A stretch of DNA of 64,000 bases from Chitinophagaceae bacterium (lineage in GTDB: Bacteria; Bacteroidota; Bacteroidia; Chitinophagales; Chitinophagaceae), in the NCBI GenBank assembly GCA_947447265.1, contig CANFKC010000011.1, positions 53,138 to 117,137 of the forward strand, read 5' to 3'. Of this stretch, positions 18,019 through 26,844 are shown in pieces. Below the pieces are notes generated by a model. That model was given only the letters and a program-made list of their open reading frames with translations, was not told the DNA's origin and ran no database searches. Both the position numbers and the translations under genes were made by a program. Position 1 is the first letter of the stretch. Every line of letters starts with the position of its first letter.

Positions 18019-18528
18019 CTATTCCTCCTTTATAAAGTCATAAAGGTGGGAAGCCGCATAGTCAAGCATTAATTTTTCTGCGGGCAGGTTCAGCTTGTAC
18101 CAGCGCTCATCAATAATCTCGAATTCTTTAAATTCGTCATATAATTTAGCGAACTCTTCAACAGTAGTCTGGCGGTTCAGCAATTCGCGGTTCAGTACAT
18201 ATACTTTAAGCACATCATCTAGCACAAGCGCCATTTCGTTAGCGCCAACCATCATTAACTGCTCAATAATGTTGGGTAGCAAGCTTACATATCCGTTTTG
18301 TATGAACTGTATAAACCCGCCCTGTCCAACCTGTGTTCGCAGGTAATCGTAAGCTATCAGCAGTTGCTGTCCTTCAGAAAGTTCATCAATAAACGCGAAA
18401 TCCTGGCGCTTGTACAGTTCTTCGTGCAGCGGTTCTACAAGCATTTCATATACAGCATCATAGTTGCCAGCGGCATGTGCAGCAATTATCTGCGATCTCT
18501 TAAAAGTTGGTAAAAAATTGCTAGGCAT
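18019..18528 (-). CDS. DUF4375 (DMP19-like) family protein
   Basis: This 169-residue soluble, mostly helical protein matches the DUF4375/DMP19 pattern: GQQLLIAYDYLRTQVGQGGFIQFIQNGY near residues 54-81, then helices with many Glu and Leu (VLDDVLKVYVL). The family is widespread and has no established biochemical role. In eukaryotic DMP19 and some bacterial relatives it is proposed to mimic DNA, but nothing here tests that. It converges on ruvX and diverges from the YeiH gene across only 18 bp, so its start region overlaps that gene's promoter. Confidence 0.75.
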   Translation of the reverse strand: MPSNFLPTFKRSQIIAAHAAGNYDAVYEMLVEPLHEELYKRQDFAFIDELSEGQQLLIAYDYLRTQVGQGGFIQFIQNGYVSLLPNIIEQLMMVGANEMALVLDDVLKVYVLNRELLNRQTTVEEFAKLYDEFKEFEIIDERWYKLNLPAEKLMLDYAASHLYDFIKEE

Positions 18529-18533
18529 AATAT

Positions 18534-18541
18534 TATCTTTG
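18534..18541 (+). promoter_or_regulatory. -7 box for the YeiH-family gene
   Basis: TATCTTTG lies in the 18-bp gap between divergent genes, only 5 bp before the ATG at 18547. No good -33 box is visible at the usual spacing. If used, the mRNA would be nearly leaderless. Confidence 0.45.
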
Positions 18542-18546
18542 ACCCG

Positions 18547-19524
18547 ATGAAAAATACATTGTTAACTGTACCAGATCAGTACCGCAAGATAATATTTCTC
18601 CTGCTATTGTTGCTATGTGCAATTTCACCGGATATTACCGCACCTGTTGCATTGCTGATGGGGTTGCTGGTAGCGTCGGTTATGGGGCATCCGTTTCTGC
18701 ACATGAATAAGAAGGCTACAACAATGTTATTGCAGATATCGGTGGTTTGCCTTGGCTTTAACATGAACTTTGAACATGCCATGAAGGCCGGCGCCGAAGG
18801 CTTTCTGTTTACTGTGGGTACTATAGCAATTACCCTGCTGGCAGGTTGGCTTATTGGTAAGTGGCTTAAAATTGATAAGAACACGTCCATGCTCATTTCA
18901 AATGGTACAGCCATTTGCGGAGGAAGTGCCATTGCAGCCATTGCCCCCATTATTAAAGCTAACGATCAGGAAATAAGCGTTTCATTGGGTACCATTTTTA
19001 TCCTTAACTCCATAGCGCTATTCATTTTTCCGCCATTGGGTCATTACCTCAACTTTACTGATCACCAGTTTGGTACCTGGTGCGCTATTGCGATACATGA
19101 TACCAGTTCGGTGGTGGGTGCGGCAAGTAAATTCAGCGACGAAGCATTACAGGTGGCCACAACCGTTAAGTTAGAACGTGCCCTGTGGATCATTCCGCTG
19201 TCATTAATAACTGCTTACTTTCAGAACAATGCAGGTAAGGTTAAAATACCTTACTTCATTTTCTATTTTATTGTAGCCATCCTGGTGTCAACCTATTTGC
19301 CACTGCACTTCCCGGTACTTAACAATCCAATTGCAGGTAGTACTTTGTTTCATTGGGTTTTCCTTGCCGGTAAAAAAGGGTTGGTTGTCACGCTGTTTCT
19401 CATTGGTTCAGGTTTGTCGCTGAGTACCATTCGTGCGGTTGGGTTTAAGCCTATTTTGCAAGGGGTGTTGCTGTGGTTGCTTATTGGCAGCGTATCGCTG
19501 TTTGTAATAAAGGAGGTGTTGTAA
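18547..19524 (+). CDS. YeiH/UPF0324-family putative sulfate exporter
   Basis: This 325-residue polytopic protein of the YeiH (UPF0324) family has about ten helices. Family features include VVCLGFNMNF, SNGTAICGGSAIAAIAPI (residues of about 118-135), LGTIFILNSIALFIFPP and HDTSSVVGAA. Relatives are annotated as putative sulfate exporters, for example near taurine or sulfonate metabolism, but the substrate is unproven and no sulfur gene lies next to it here. It starts 18 bp from the divergent DUF4375 gene. Confidence 0.88.
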   Translation: MKNTLLTVPDQYRKIIFLLLLLLCAISPDITAPVALLMGLLVASVMGHPFLHMNKKATTMLLQISVVCLGFNMNFEHAMKAGAEGFLFTVGTIAITLLAGWLIGKWLKIDKNTSMLISNGTAICGGSAIAAIAPIIKANDQEISVSLGTIFILNSIALFIFPPLGHYLNFTDHQFGTWCAIAIHDTSSVVGAASKFSDEALQVATTVKLERALWIIPLSLITAYFQNNAGKVKIPYFIFYFIVAILVSTYLPLHFPVLNNPIAGSTLFHWVFLAGKKGLVVTLFLIGSGLSLSTIRAVGFKPILQGVLLWLLIGSVSLFVIKEVL

Positions 19525-19541
19525 GAGCAGAAAGCCTGGCG

Positions 19542-21233
19542 TTAATCCTGCTTTAGGTTTTTCTTGCTCATATCTACTACTTTCCAGATGGAGCCTACGT
19601 TGTAAAGCAACATATATTCCGTTGACGGATGTTTTAGCGTGAGCTCATAGTAGTGCCCAGCATTAATCAGGTTTATTTTGTAATCGGTTGTTTCATAACT
19701 CCTGCCTCCGTGGCCTTCATACCACCACCAGGTGCCCCATTGGTTAAGGGTTACGCCAATTACGCTGTCGTTCTTAACTATTACGTTGGCCCCATCTTCG
19801 GGGGTGAGCATATTGTAAGAAAGCGCATCCCAAATTTTGTTTTTAATACTGCTATCTACAAACATCTCCCGCATCGCTTTATATTCATTATCGGGTTGGG
19901 CACCTATCATGGCTATGCCGTTCATATTCTCCGGGATATTAAGCAGGATAACGGTTTTATTGCCCGGGGCGGGAAGTTCGCGCATTAAACGGTTGTCGAT
20001 ATAAGTGGAATGCTTCCAGTAAAAATTGACTTTACAAGTGAAGTATAGATTGATTGCGCCATACAAACCGAGTAAGATATAGCTGATATATTTATTGCCA
20101 ATGCGGCTTACCCATAGCGCCATAAGCATATAAGTAAATGCGTTCAGCAGATAGGTATAGCGGTCATAAAACATCAGCATTATTGTAGGGAAGGCGAGTG
20201 GCATTATAATTACTATGCTAATGACCATCCAGACTAAGAGCAATACGGCTGCTTTTCCCTTGGGTGTAATTTTTTTAATATTTAAGGCAATATAACCGGC
20301 GAGTATAAGAAACAAGCCATAAAAGCTAGCCATCAGCCCGGGCGTTTCACACAGTTGGTAAACCTTCTGCCGTGTTCCATTATCAAAGTATCTGCCGAAA
20401 AAAAGGATATGGAAAACGTATTTAGGTGGTTTGCTGAAATAGCTGGTGAGCGGCTGAACTACATTTTCGGCAATATGAGCAAAGTGCGAGCCATATTCCA
20501 TTCGAAGTAATACCAACTGTATAATAAATACCGACAGCTGCGGAATAAAGAAATAGTAAACCGTCCTCTTAAAACTAGCCCTGTCGGAACCTAAAACAAG
20601 ACGGTAGTACAAGGCCAGCGATAATACAAACCAGGGTGTCAGGTAAAACACTTCCAGCGAAAAAGCTGAGCATAGAAAGAGAAGCCCAGCAAATACAGGG
20701 TACTTAGCTTTGACGGTGTAATGATAACGCTGCACCAACGTGAGAATTGCCAGTATGAGCAAAAGGCCTTGCAAATAATGGAACGATGCTTCCCATACAA
20801 TTACTTCGGAAATGTGAGGACACACTGTATATAGTATTACGCCTGTGAGGGCTATAGTGTGACCTCCAGTTATGCCACTATCTTTGAAAATGAGCCTGCA
20901 AAGGTTGTAAAGCAGGTAGGCATTTACGACATGCATGCTAACCATAAGTGTATGCCATGCGTAGGGGTTGGCATTAAACACCTTGTAGAAAACGTAAGTA
21001 GTGAACTGCGTAAATTGGTAAAGACTGGGTATGTGAGACTGCCGGTTATTGATATAGTCCCAGAAACTAAGATGCCTTATGTTGTGTAACCAGCCGGCAG
21101 CATCAATTACCCAACCAGCCTTTGCCGCCGGTAAGTATAATGTAAACGTAAGCAGCCAAAGAAATACAAAGACAAATAACTGCTGCTTTTTAGCAGGTTG
21201 CCCGGTAAAATCAGCAGGTAAATTTTGGGTCAT
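19542..21233 (-). CDS. Polytopic membrane protein, GT-C glycosyltransferase-like
   Basis: This 563-residue protein has about ten to eleven membrane helices in the N-terminal 400 residues and a soluble C-terminal domain of about 150 residues. The first extracytoplasmic loop has an Asp (GWVIDAAGWLHN), and the layout resembles GT-C protein O-mannosyl/oligosaccharyl transferases. The soluble tail (IWDALSYNMLTPEDGANVIV, then WWYEGHGGRSYETTDY) is not recognised. The function would be transfer of a sugar from a polyprenyl-phosphate donor; that is inference from topology only. I place the start at the ATG ending at 21233, not an upstream TTG at 21254. Confidence 0.6.
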   Translation of the reverse strand: MTQNLPADFTGQPAKKQQLFVFVFLWLLTFTLYLPAAKAGWVIDAAGWLHNIRHLSFWDYINNRQSHIPSLYQFTQFTTYVFYKVFNANPYAWHTLMVSMHVVNAYLLYNLCRLIFKDSGITGGHTIALTGVILYTVCPHISEVIVWEASFHYLQGLLLILAILTLVQRYHYTVKAKYPVFAGLLFLCSAFSLEVFYLTPWFVLSLALYYRLVLGSDRASFKRTVYYFFIPQLSVFIIQLVLLRMEYGSHFAHIAENVVQPLTSYFSKPPKYVFHILFFGRYFDNGTRQKVYQLCETPGLMASFYGLFLILAGYIALNIKKITPKGKAAVLLLVWMVISIVIIMPLAFPTIMLMFYDRYTYLLNAFTYMLMALWVSRIGNKYISYILLGLYGAINLYFTCKVNFYWKHSTYIDNRLMRELPAPGNKTVILLNIPENMNGIAMIGAQPDNEYKAMREMFVDSSIKNKIWDALSYNMLTPEDGANVIVKNDSVIGVTLNQWGTWWWYEGHGGRSYETTDYKINLINAGHYYELTLKHPSTEYMLLYNVGSIWKVVDMSKKNLKQD

Positions 21234-21275
21234 TAAATACTTATGTAAGCGCAAATATATCTCTTTGCGGGTTCA

Positions 21276-22532
21276 TTATTCTTTTATTAGAGGCATTCGG
21301 CCCGTTACAACACCAAATCTGTCTCGTATAACTAGCATGTAGGTTCCGGGAACAAATTCGCCAATACTAAAATTGTTTGCTGCTGAGTAAGGGAAGCTAC
21401 CTACTTTTTTACCGGTCATATCAAACATATCCAGCACATCGCCATGCTGCAGACCCGATACTTTAAAAGTGTTGGCAGTTGGGTTAGGATACACATTAAA
21501 CCGGGCGGGGTAGATGTTACTAACAGCGGCATGGCTATCAACTACATTCAGGGTTGAATCGATTACTGATTTATTAAAGGCATAAATGTAATTGAAGTGG
21601 ATGGTGCCGCCGGAATTAAGGTTGCCTAAATCATATATGATACCAATGCTTGTATTCAGCATGTTGCTGTCGTTTTGGTTGTATAAATAATTGGCATCGC
21701 CCGAATAGATATTGTCGATGGTGGTGGAGTTGGGTAGCCCTGTATTCTTGTAAATAAATGGCTTAGCCCTGAAATCCTGCGTTGCCAGGGCTAGGTAGGC
21801 ATCGGTATTTACAGTGCCCCTCGCGGAAACAACTACACGGTTCAGGCTATCCGGAAGGGTATATTCAATTTTGTTTTTTGTAGCTGCGTTCCCTGACAAT
21901 GACTGATCGTTGTGCGGGTTAACCGTGCGCATATATACTATGTTAGAAACAGTAGAGAGGCTGGTATTTTCAATAAGTACCGCAACGTTAATAAAAAGGT
22001 CTCCCGTATCAATAGAATAAAATTGTGTAATATAAATACCGTCTTTTACAGCCTGTGTCTTAATTTGTTTCACGCCCAGCGTGTCAGAATAACCTATTAT
22101 AGAACTACTCATGCCCCCGGTAAGCGAGTCAACCGTTGCTGCAAGGGTATTCCAGGCGTCAATTTGGGCTCCGTCGGCCATATAACTCCATCCTTCCTGT
22201 GTTGTGCCGGGTAAGATATAGTCGCCAAAATGCGGAATTGCGCCAGCATTCCAGCCGTCTTTATAAGGGTCAGCCACAAAACCGAGGGCTGTATCAGTAT
22301 GTAACGCGCCACCACATGCCGGCGCATTATATAAAGTACTCTGCCTTTCAGGATGATAGCCCGCTGGTGGCCTGTTGCTGCTTCCGAATGCACCGTTCCA
22401 GTTCACCCCGGCTTCAACGTAATTGCCTCTAATAAACCCATTGCAATTATTTATCTGTGCAAATAATCTGGTCGGTAGCAAAAAGGCGATGATAACTGGG
22501 AGGTAAAATTGGAATTTTATGTTTTTCAGCAT
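21276..22532 (-). CDS. Secreted protein with T9SS type A sorting domain
   Basis: This 418-residue cargo protein has a signal peptide ending near LFAQ (residue 25). The beta-rich passenger of about 310 residues contains Cys pairs and Asn/Tyr-rich segments (YLYNQNDSN). The C-terminal sorting domain (about 340-418) has FNVYPNPTANTFKVSG, FDMTGKKVGSF and FVPGTYMLVIRDRFG. The passenger has no family I can name. It shares strand with the preceding GT-C-like gene, 42 bp apart, and could precede it in one transcript. Confidence 0.83.
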   Translation of the reverse strand: MLKNIKFQFYLPVIIAFLLPTRLFAQINNCNGFIRGNYVEAGVNWNGAFGSSNRPPAGYHPERQSTLYNAPACGGALHTDTALGFVADPYKDGWNAGAIPHFGDYILPGTTQEGWSYMADGAQIDAWNTLAATVDSLTGGMSSSIIGYSDTLGVKQIKTQAVKDGIYITQFYSIDTGDLFINVAVLIENTSLSTVSNIVYMRTVNPHNDQSLSGNAATKNKIEYTLPDSLNRVVVSARGTVNTDAYLALATQDFRAKPFIYKNTGLPNSTTIDNIYSGDANYLYNQNDSNMLNTSIGIIYDLGNLNSGGTIHFNYIYAFNKSVIDSTLNVVDSHAAVSNIYPARFNVYPNPTANTFKVSGLQHGDVLDMFDMTGKKVGSFPYSAANNFSIGEFVPGTYMLVIRDRFGVVTGRMPLIKE

Positions 22533-22756
22533 GGAAATCTAGATTTATAGGGTTAAGCAGGTTTGTTAGTTGTAGACTCAAAAATACGAAAATAATTAAT
22601 AGATAAGCACGGGGCTTTTTTAATAAACCGCACTTAAACTCACTGTTATGTGCCGACTGTTTTCAATTTTACTCAAAACTAAGAATCATTTCAAAATATC
22701 CAATTAATAGTGGATATTTGCGGCGGTTAATTGTTCAGTTTTGCAACTTTACTTAT

Positions 22757-23374
22757 ATGCTTAAATATATACTCACAATCTTAATCGCTTTTAGTTGCTC
22801 TTTCGGTCTGTTTGCAAGGGAATTTTTACCGTCACGCGAAGATAAATTTGACCCAACGGGAAGGCGACGTTATTTTATTGCCCTGCATGCAACGAATCCA
22901 CTTGGTGCGGGTTCTAAAGTTGGAGCCGGACTTGAATTAAGGAAACTGAATACCTCCTATATATTTACCTATAAAATGTACTATGGCGCTTTCCAGGGTA
23001 AGCAATATGGGGTAGAGTACGAACACTTTTTTAATGGCAGGAAAAGGCACCAATATTTTTTCTACATGAAAGGCATAATGAGCGATTCGGTTACCTTTAT
23101 TAACAATAAACTTTCCTTATTCGGACAAACGCAGGATATAGTTGTAGGGCCGCAAAACTATATTGGCGCAGGTGCGGGCATGGGCAGGCGTTATAATTTC
23201 AATGTATTATTCTTCGATTGGCAGCTTGGCTTTAAGTATTGCATTCTTTCCGGTGACCTCGATAAGTACGATAGCGAATACAGGAAGGCGCAGCAGAACA
23301 TGTTCAGGTTGTTCCGTTTTACAGGGCCTGGCTCAATAGTTGACTTCCATTTTACCTTAGGTCTACAATTGTAA
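22757..23374 (+). CDS. Unknown exported protein, tandem paralogue 1
   Basis: This 205-residue product has a signal peptide (about residues 1-20, ending LFAR). The mature part is rich in Tyr, Phe and Gly with alternating hydrophobic strands (YIFTYKMYYGAFQGKQYGVEYEHFF). It ends in a strand with an aromatic/hydrophobic terminus (IVDFHFTLGLQL), the pattern of a small outer-membrane beta-barrel. It is homologous to the next gene; shared blocks are TNPL.GASK(I/V)G, GPxNY.G.GAG.GRRYN and TGPGSI.D. I use ATG 22757 rather than the upstream TTG 22718 because the signal peptide starts there. No named family is recognised. Confidence 0.7.
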   Translation: MLKYILTILIAFSCSFGLFAREFLPSREDKFDPTGRRRYFIALHATNPLGAGSKVGAGLELRKLNTSYIFTYKMYYGAFQGKQYGVEYEHFFNGRKRHQYFFYMKGIMSDSVTFINNKLSLFGQTQDIVVGPQNYIGAGAGMGRRYNFNVLFFDWQLGFKYCILSGDLDKYDSEYRKAQQNMFRLFRFTGPGSIVDFHFTLGLQL

Positions 23375-23488
23375 ATTCTCCCTCCCGCATGTATTGTGGC
23401 TGCGCTGAGGCGCTATTGCTTTGAATTTCCACAATATTTTTAGATATTTGTTCAATCCATTATTAAGCTGACCTTTTATTATAGCAAC

Positions 23489-24052
23489 ATGTCGAAATTT
23501 ACACTCCTTACTCTTATACTTGTTTTCTCAGTTGCAAGCGTTTTTGCGTTCGACCCGACCAAGCAGAAAGACTCGCATTTGGCAGTATTTATTACTAACC
23601 CATTGAGCGGTGCATCTAAAATTGGTGGCCTTGTAGAAATGCGCCTGCGCTTAAGTTCGTTTTGCATTGGTGCTACTGACTATATTGGTGGTTACACAGG
23701 TATACAATACAAATTTGAGTATCATAAGTATCTATACACTGAGCGTCGCAATGAATATTTCTGGTATTTGAAGGCTTTTGGTGGCGATGTTACGTACGAG
23801 GCTGACAAATTGATGTTAGTTGGAGATGGAACCAATAAGATTATAGGACCGCTGAATTACTATGGTGGCGGCGCTGGTTTTGGCAGGAGGTATAACTGGA
23901 AGCACATTTGCCTTATGGTAAATGCAGGTCTTAAGTATGCAGCATTACCAGAAAACCTGAGTGATGAGAACAGAGAAAGTTTCCGCGTATTCTATGCAAC
24001 TGGTCCTGGTTCTATCATTGATCTGAATTTCAGGTTAGGTTACCAGTTCTAG
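23489..24052 (+). CDS. Unknown exported protein, tandem paralogue 2
   Basis: This 187-residue exported protein has a signal peptide ending near VFA (residue 20). Its body is homologous to the preceding gene: FITNPLSGASKIGG, GPLNYYGGGAGFGRRYNW, LKYAALPENL and ATGPGSIIDLNFRLGYQF. The last residue is Phe after alternating hydrophobics, the classical Omp85-recognised beta-barrel C-terminus, which supports an outer-membrane location (inference). The 114-bp gap has no terminator, and a candidate terminator follows this gene, so the pair may form one operon. Confidence 0.7.
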   Translation: MSKFTLLTLILVFSVASVFAFDPTKQKDSHLAVFITNPLSGASKIGGLVEMRLRLSSFCIGATDYIGGYTGIQYKFEYHKYLYTERRNEYFWYLKAFGGDVTYEADKLMLVGDGTNKIIGPLNYYGGGAGFGRRYNWKHICLMVNAGLKYAALPENLSDENRESFRVFYATGPGSIIDLNFRLGYQF

Positions 24053-24079
24053 TTTAACTACAATATTATTAAGTTATAC

Positions 24080-24117
24080 AAGCCTCTTACCTTACAGTTT
24101 GGGGCTTTTGTTTTTTA
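24080..24117 (+). terminator. Candidate terminator after the paralogue pair
   Basis: AAGCCTC (24080-24086) and GGGGCTT (24101-24107) can pair across a 14-nt loop, followed by TTGTTTTTT. It ends the transcript of the two exported paralogues. Confidence 0.6.
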
Positions 24118-24309
24118 GTGCGCTTTGCAGTCAGCGCCTGTCTAGGTCAAGTATTAAATACTAGCAAAGGAACACTACAAACAACAACTAATTTATTTAA
24201 CTTCGCACTCCCGAATACGGATTTTCTCCTTGGCATTTAGTCGCTCTCAGAGATATTTTTCGGAATTCAGTTTTTGATTTATTTGATTTAATCGTTTTAT
24301 TTTAGGTAT

Positions 24310-25650
24310 ATGTTTGAAAATTTAAGTGAGCGGCTCGACTCCGCATTTAAACTGCTGAAAGGTGAAGGCCGGATCAATGAGATAAATATAGCCACTACTG
24401 TAAAGGAGATTCGCCGTGCGTTGGTTGATGCCGACGTTAACTATAAGATTGCTAAAGAATTTACTGATAAAGTAAAGGAAAAGGCAACTGGTGAAAAAGT
24501 AATTACTTCAGTTAGCCCAGGCCAACTGATGGTTAAAATTGTGAAAGATGAACTTGCTGAACTTATGGGCGGCAAGGAAAGTGAAATAGACCTTAGCCAA
24601 AAGCCGGTTATCATTCTTATTGCAGGTTTGCAGGGTTCTGGTAAAACAACCTTTTCTGGTAAACTGGCTAACTTCCTGAAAACGAAAAAGAGCCGTAAGC
24701 CATTGCTGGTAGCCTGCGATATTTACAGGCCAGCAGCGATAGACCAGTTAAAAGTATTGGGCGAACAGGTTAAAGTTGAAGTTTATAACGAGCCCGAAAA
24801 TAAGAGCGCAGTATCTATTGCATTAAATGCGATTGCACATGCGAAGCAAAATGGTAATAATGTAGTTATTATAGATACGGCAGGTCGTTTGGCTATTGAT
24901 GAAGTGATGATGCGTGAGGTGGCCGATGTGAAAGCTGCTGTAAACCCTCATGAAATCTTGTTCGTGGTGGATTCAATGACTGGTCAGGATGCTGTAAATA
25001 CAGCTAAAGCCTTCAATGACCGTCTTGACTTTACAGGTGTAGTCCTTACTAAATTAGATGGTGATACCCGCGGTGGTGCTGCACTATCAATCCGTTATAC
25101 GGTAGATAAGCCGATCAAGTTTGTGAGTATGGGCGAGAAGCTCGATACGCTTGATGTTTTCTATCCGGAAAGGATGGCACAGCGTATACTGGGCATGGGT
25201 GATATTACCACCCTTGTGGAACGTGCGCAGGCGCAGTACAACGAGGCCGAAGCCAAGAAGCTGGAGAAAAAGATACGGGCCAACAAGTTTGACTTTGAAG
25301 ACTTTAAAGAGCAGCTGAACCAGATAAAGAAAATGGGTAACATTAAGGACCTGTTGGCAATGATTCCTGGTGTAGGAAAGGCGATAAAAGACATTGATAT
25401 ATCTGACGATGCTTTTAAAGGTATCGAGGCAATGATCAATTCTATGACCCCAATGGAAAGGGCCAACCCGGATATTATTGACCAGAGCCGCAGAAAGCGT
25501 ATTGCAAAGGGTAGCGGTAAAGATGTTAATGAAGTAAATGCCTTCATGAAACAGTTTGAGCAAATGAAGCAGATGATGGCCCAGATGAATAAATTTAAAG
25601 GTATGGGCCCTGGAATGCCAGGTATGCCAATAATGCCGGGAAGAAGATAA
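24310..25650 (+). CDS. ffh: Signal recognition particle protein Ffh (SRP54)
   Basis: Ffh binds signal sequences on ribosomes and, with 4.5S RNA and FtsY, delivers membrane proteins to SecYEG. The 446-residue protein has the N bundle (1-85), the G domain with GLQGSGKTTFSGKLA near 105-119, DTAGRL near 190 and TKLDGDTRGGAALS near 245-258, and the Met-rich M domain (from about 300; VKx-type IKKMGNIKDLLAMIPG). The C-terminal tail is rich in Met, Gly and Pro (PGMPGMPIMPGRR). Length and motifs are standard. A stable hairpin lies between it and gldB. Confidence 0.97.
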   Translation: MFENLSERLDSAFKLLKGEGRINEINIATTVKEIRRALVDADVNYKIAKEFTDKVKEKATGEKVITSVSPGQLMVKIVKDELAELMGGKESEIDLSQKPVIILIAGLQGSGKTTFSGKLANFLKTKKSRKPLLVACDIYRPAAIDQLKVLGEQVKVEVYNEPENKSAVSIALNAIAHAKQNGNNVVIIDTAGRLAIDEVMMREVADVKAAVNPHEILFVVDSMTGQDAVNTAKAFNDRLDFTGVVLTKLDGDTRGGAALSIRYTVDKPIKFVSMGEKLDTLDVFYPERMAQRILGMGDITTLVERAQAQYNEAEAKKLEKKIRANKFDFEDFKEQLNQIKKMGNIKDLLAMIPGVGKAIKDIDISDDAFKGIEAMINSMTPMERANPDIIDQSRRKRIAKGSGKDVNEVNAFMKQFEQMKQMMAQMNKFKGMGPGMPGMPIMPGRR

Positions 25651-25682
25651 TTTTGAAGTTTATTAAGGCAATTAACAATACT

Positions 25683-25716
25683 CAATGTCCCACACTTTCA
25701 AAGGCGTGGGACATTG
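25683..25716. terminator. Hairpin between ffh and gldB
   Basis: Perfect 11-bp arms CAATGTCCCAC (25683-25693) and GTGGGACATTG (25706-25716) enclose a 12-nt loop that can add four more pairs. It lies 33 bp after the ffh stop. There is no T-run on either side, so termination by itself is uncertain; mRNA stabilisation or processing is an alternative. Confidence 0.6.
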
Positions 25717-25740
25717 TTGAATAATAACAACACTGATACT

Positions 25741-26805
25741 ATGACACGCAAAGCCATTTTGTTTATTTTCTCTTGTGTGCTGCCGCTTGTACTTTTCACC
25801 GGCTGTGGCGAAAATAACCAGAAAACACCTGATGTTTCCGGGGTGAAAGTCGCGCTGCAAACCTACCGGTTTGATGTGGATATGTATGATATTGATACCA
25901 ACCACGTAGTCAACGGCCTCACTAAATTAAGAACTAAGTATCCTGATTTTCTTGATTTCTTTCTGGATACGGTGATGGGGTTTGGTGTGCATAACAATTA
26001 TTCTGACACGAATATGGCTATTATGCAAGGCGTTCACGAATATCTATCGCATAAAGATTACCGCGGCCTGGAAGATGAAATAAAGAAGAATTTCCCGGAT
26101 ACCAAAGAAACTGACAAGGAGATAACCGACGCTTTCAAATTGCTCAAGTATTACATGCCTACCAGCCCGGTGCCCAAGGTAATTTATATTAACCGCATAC
26201 TGGTAGGCTCGTCTGCTTTTCACGTTGACCTCAATACGACTTGTGTATGCCTGGACATGTTTTTAGGGGAAACGTTCCCTATCTATGAATCGCTGCAGAT
26301 GCCGGCATACATGGCGCCGCATCACGACCGTAAATACATACCGGTAGCACTGTTCAGGGAAATATATGAAGCCACTTACCAGTATAGGCAAGATGAAGTA
26401 ACCTTGCTGGACCGCATGTTACAGCGCGGTAAAGAACAATACTTTCTGCACGCCATAATGCCGCATACAGCAGATTCAACATTGTTTGGTTTCAGGGCTA
26501 ACCAGGTGCAATGGTGTACTAAAAATGAAGGGAACCTGTACAATTTTTTTGTGCAGCAAAACCTGTTGTATAATAAAGAAGAGCGCGCTATCGGCACCTA
26601 TGTGGTTGATGGACCATACGCAAAAAATATAGGCTCTGCGACGGATGAAGGTAACCCAACGCCCGGTAATGTGGGTTCATGGGTTGGTTATAAGATCGTG
26701 GCAGCTTACATGGCGCAGCATCCGCAGGTCACGCTAAAGCAATTGCTGGAAATGCAGATCGACCCAACACGCTTTTTAGAAGAAGCTAAGTACAGGCCGA
26801 AATAG
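25741..26805 (+). CDS. gldB: Gliding motility lipoprotein GldB-like
   Basis: This 354-residue lipoprotein has a lipobox with acceptor C22 (LFTGC). The GldB-like body includes RFDVDMYDID, KYPDFLDFFLDTVMGFG and the C-terminal GNVGSWVGYKIVAAYMAQHPQVTLKQLLEM, a block I know from GldB proteins. GldB is required for gliding in Flavobacterium, and homologues occur in many T9SS-bearing Bacteroidota whether or not they glide; its biochemical role is unknown. The ATG at 25741 starts a good signal peptide, so I reject an in-frame TTG 27 bp upstream. Presence fits the several T9SS cargo genes here. Confidence 0.85.
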   Translation: MTRKAILFIFSCVLPLVLFTGCGENNQKTPDVSGVKVALQTYRFDVDMYDIDTNHVVNGLTKLRTKYPDFLDFFLDTVMGFGVHNNYSDTNMAIMQGVHEYLSHKDYRGLEDEIKKNFPDTKETDKEITDAFKLLKYYMPTSPVPKVIYINRILVGSSAFHVDLNTTCVCLDMFLGETFPIYESLQMPAYMAPHHDRKYIPVALFREIYEATYQYRQDEVTLLDRMLQRGKEQYFLHAIMPHTADSTLFGFRANQVQWCTKNEGNLYNFFVQQNLLYNKEERAIGTYVVDGPYAKNIGSATDEGNPTPGNVGSWVGYKIVAAYMAQHPQVTLKQLLEMQIDPTRFLEEAKYRPK

Positions 26806-26844
26806 CAGTTGACGTTGCTGCAATAAACATAGAACTTATATTCG

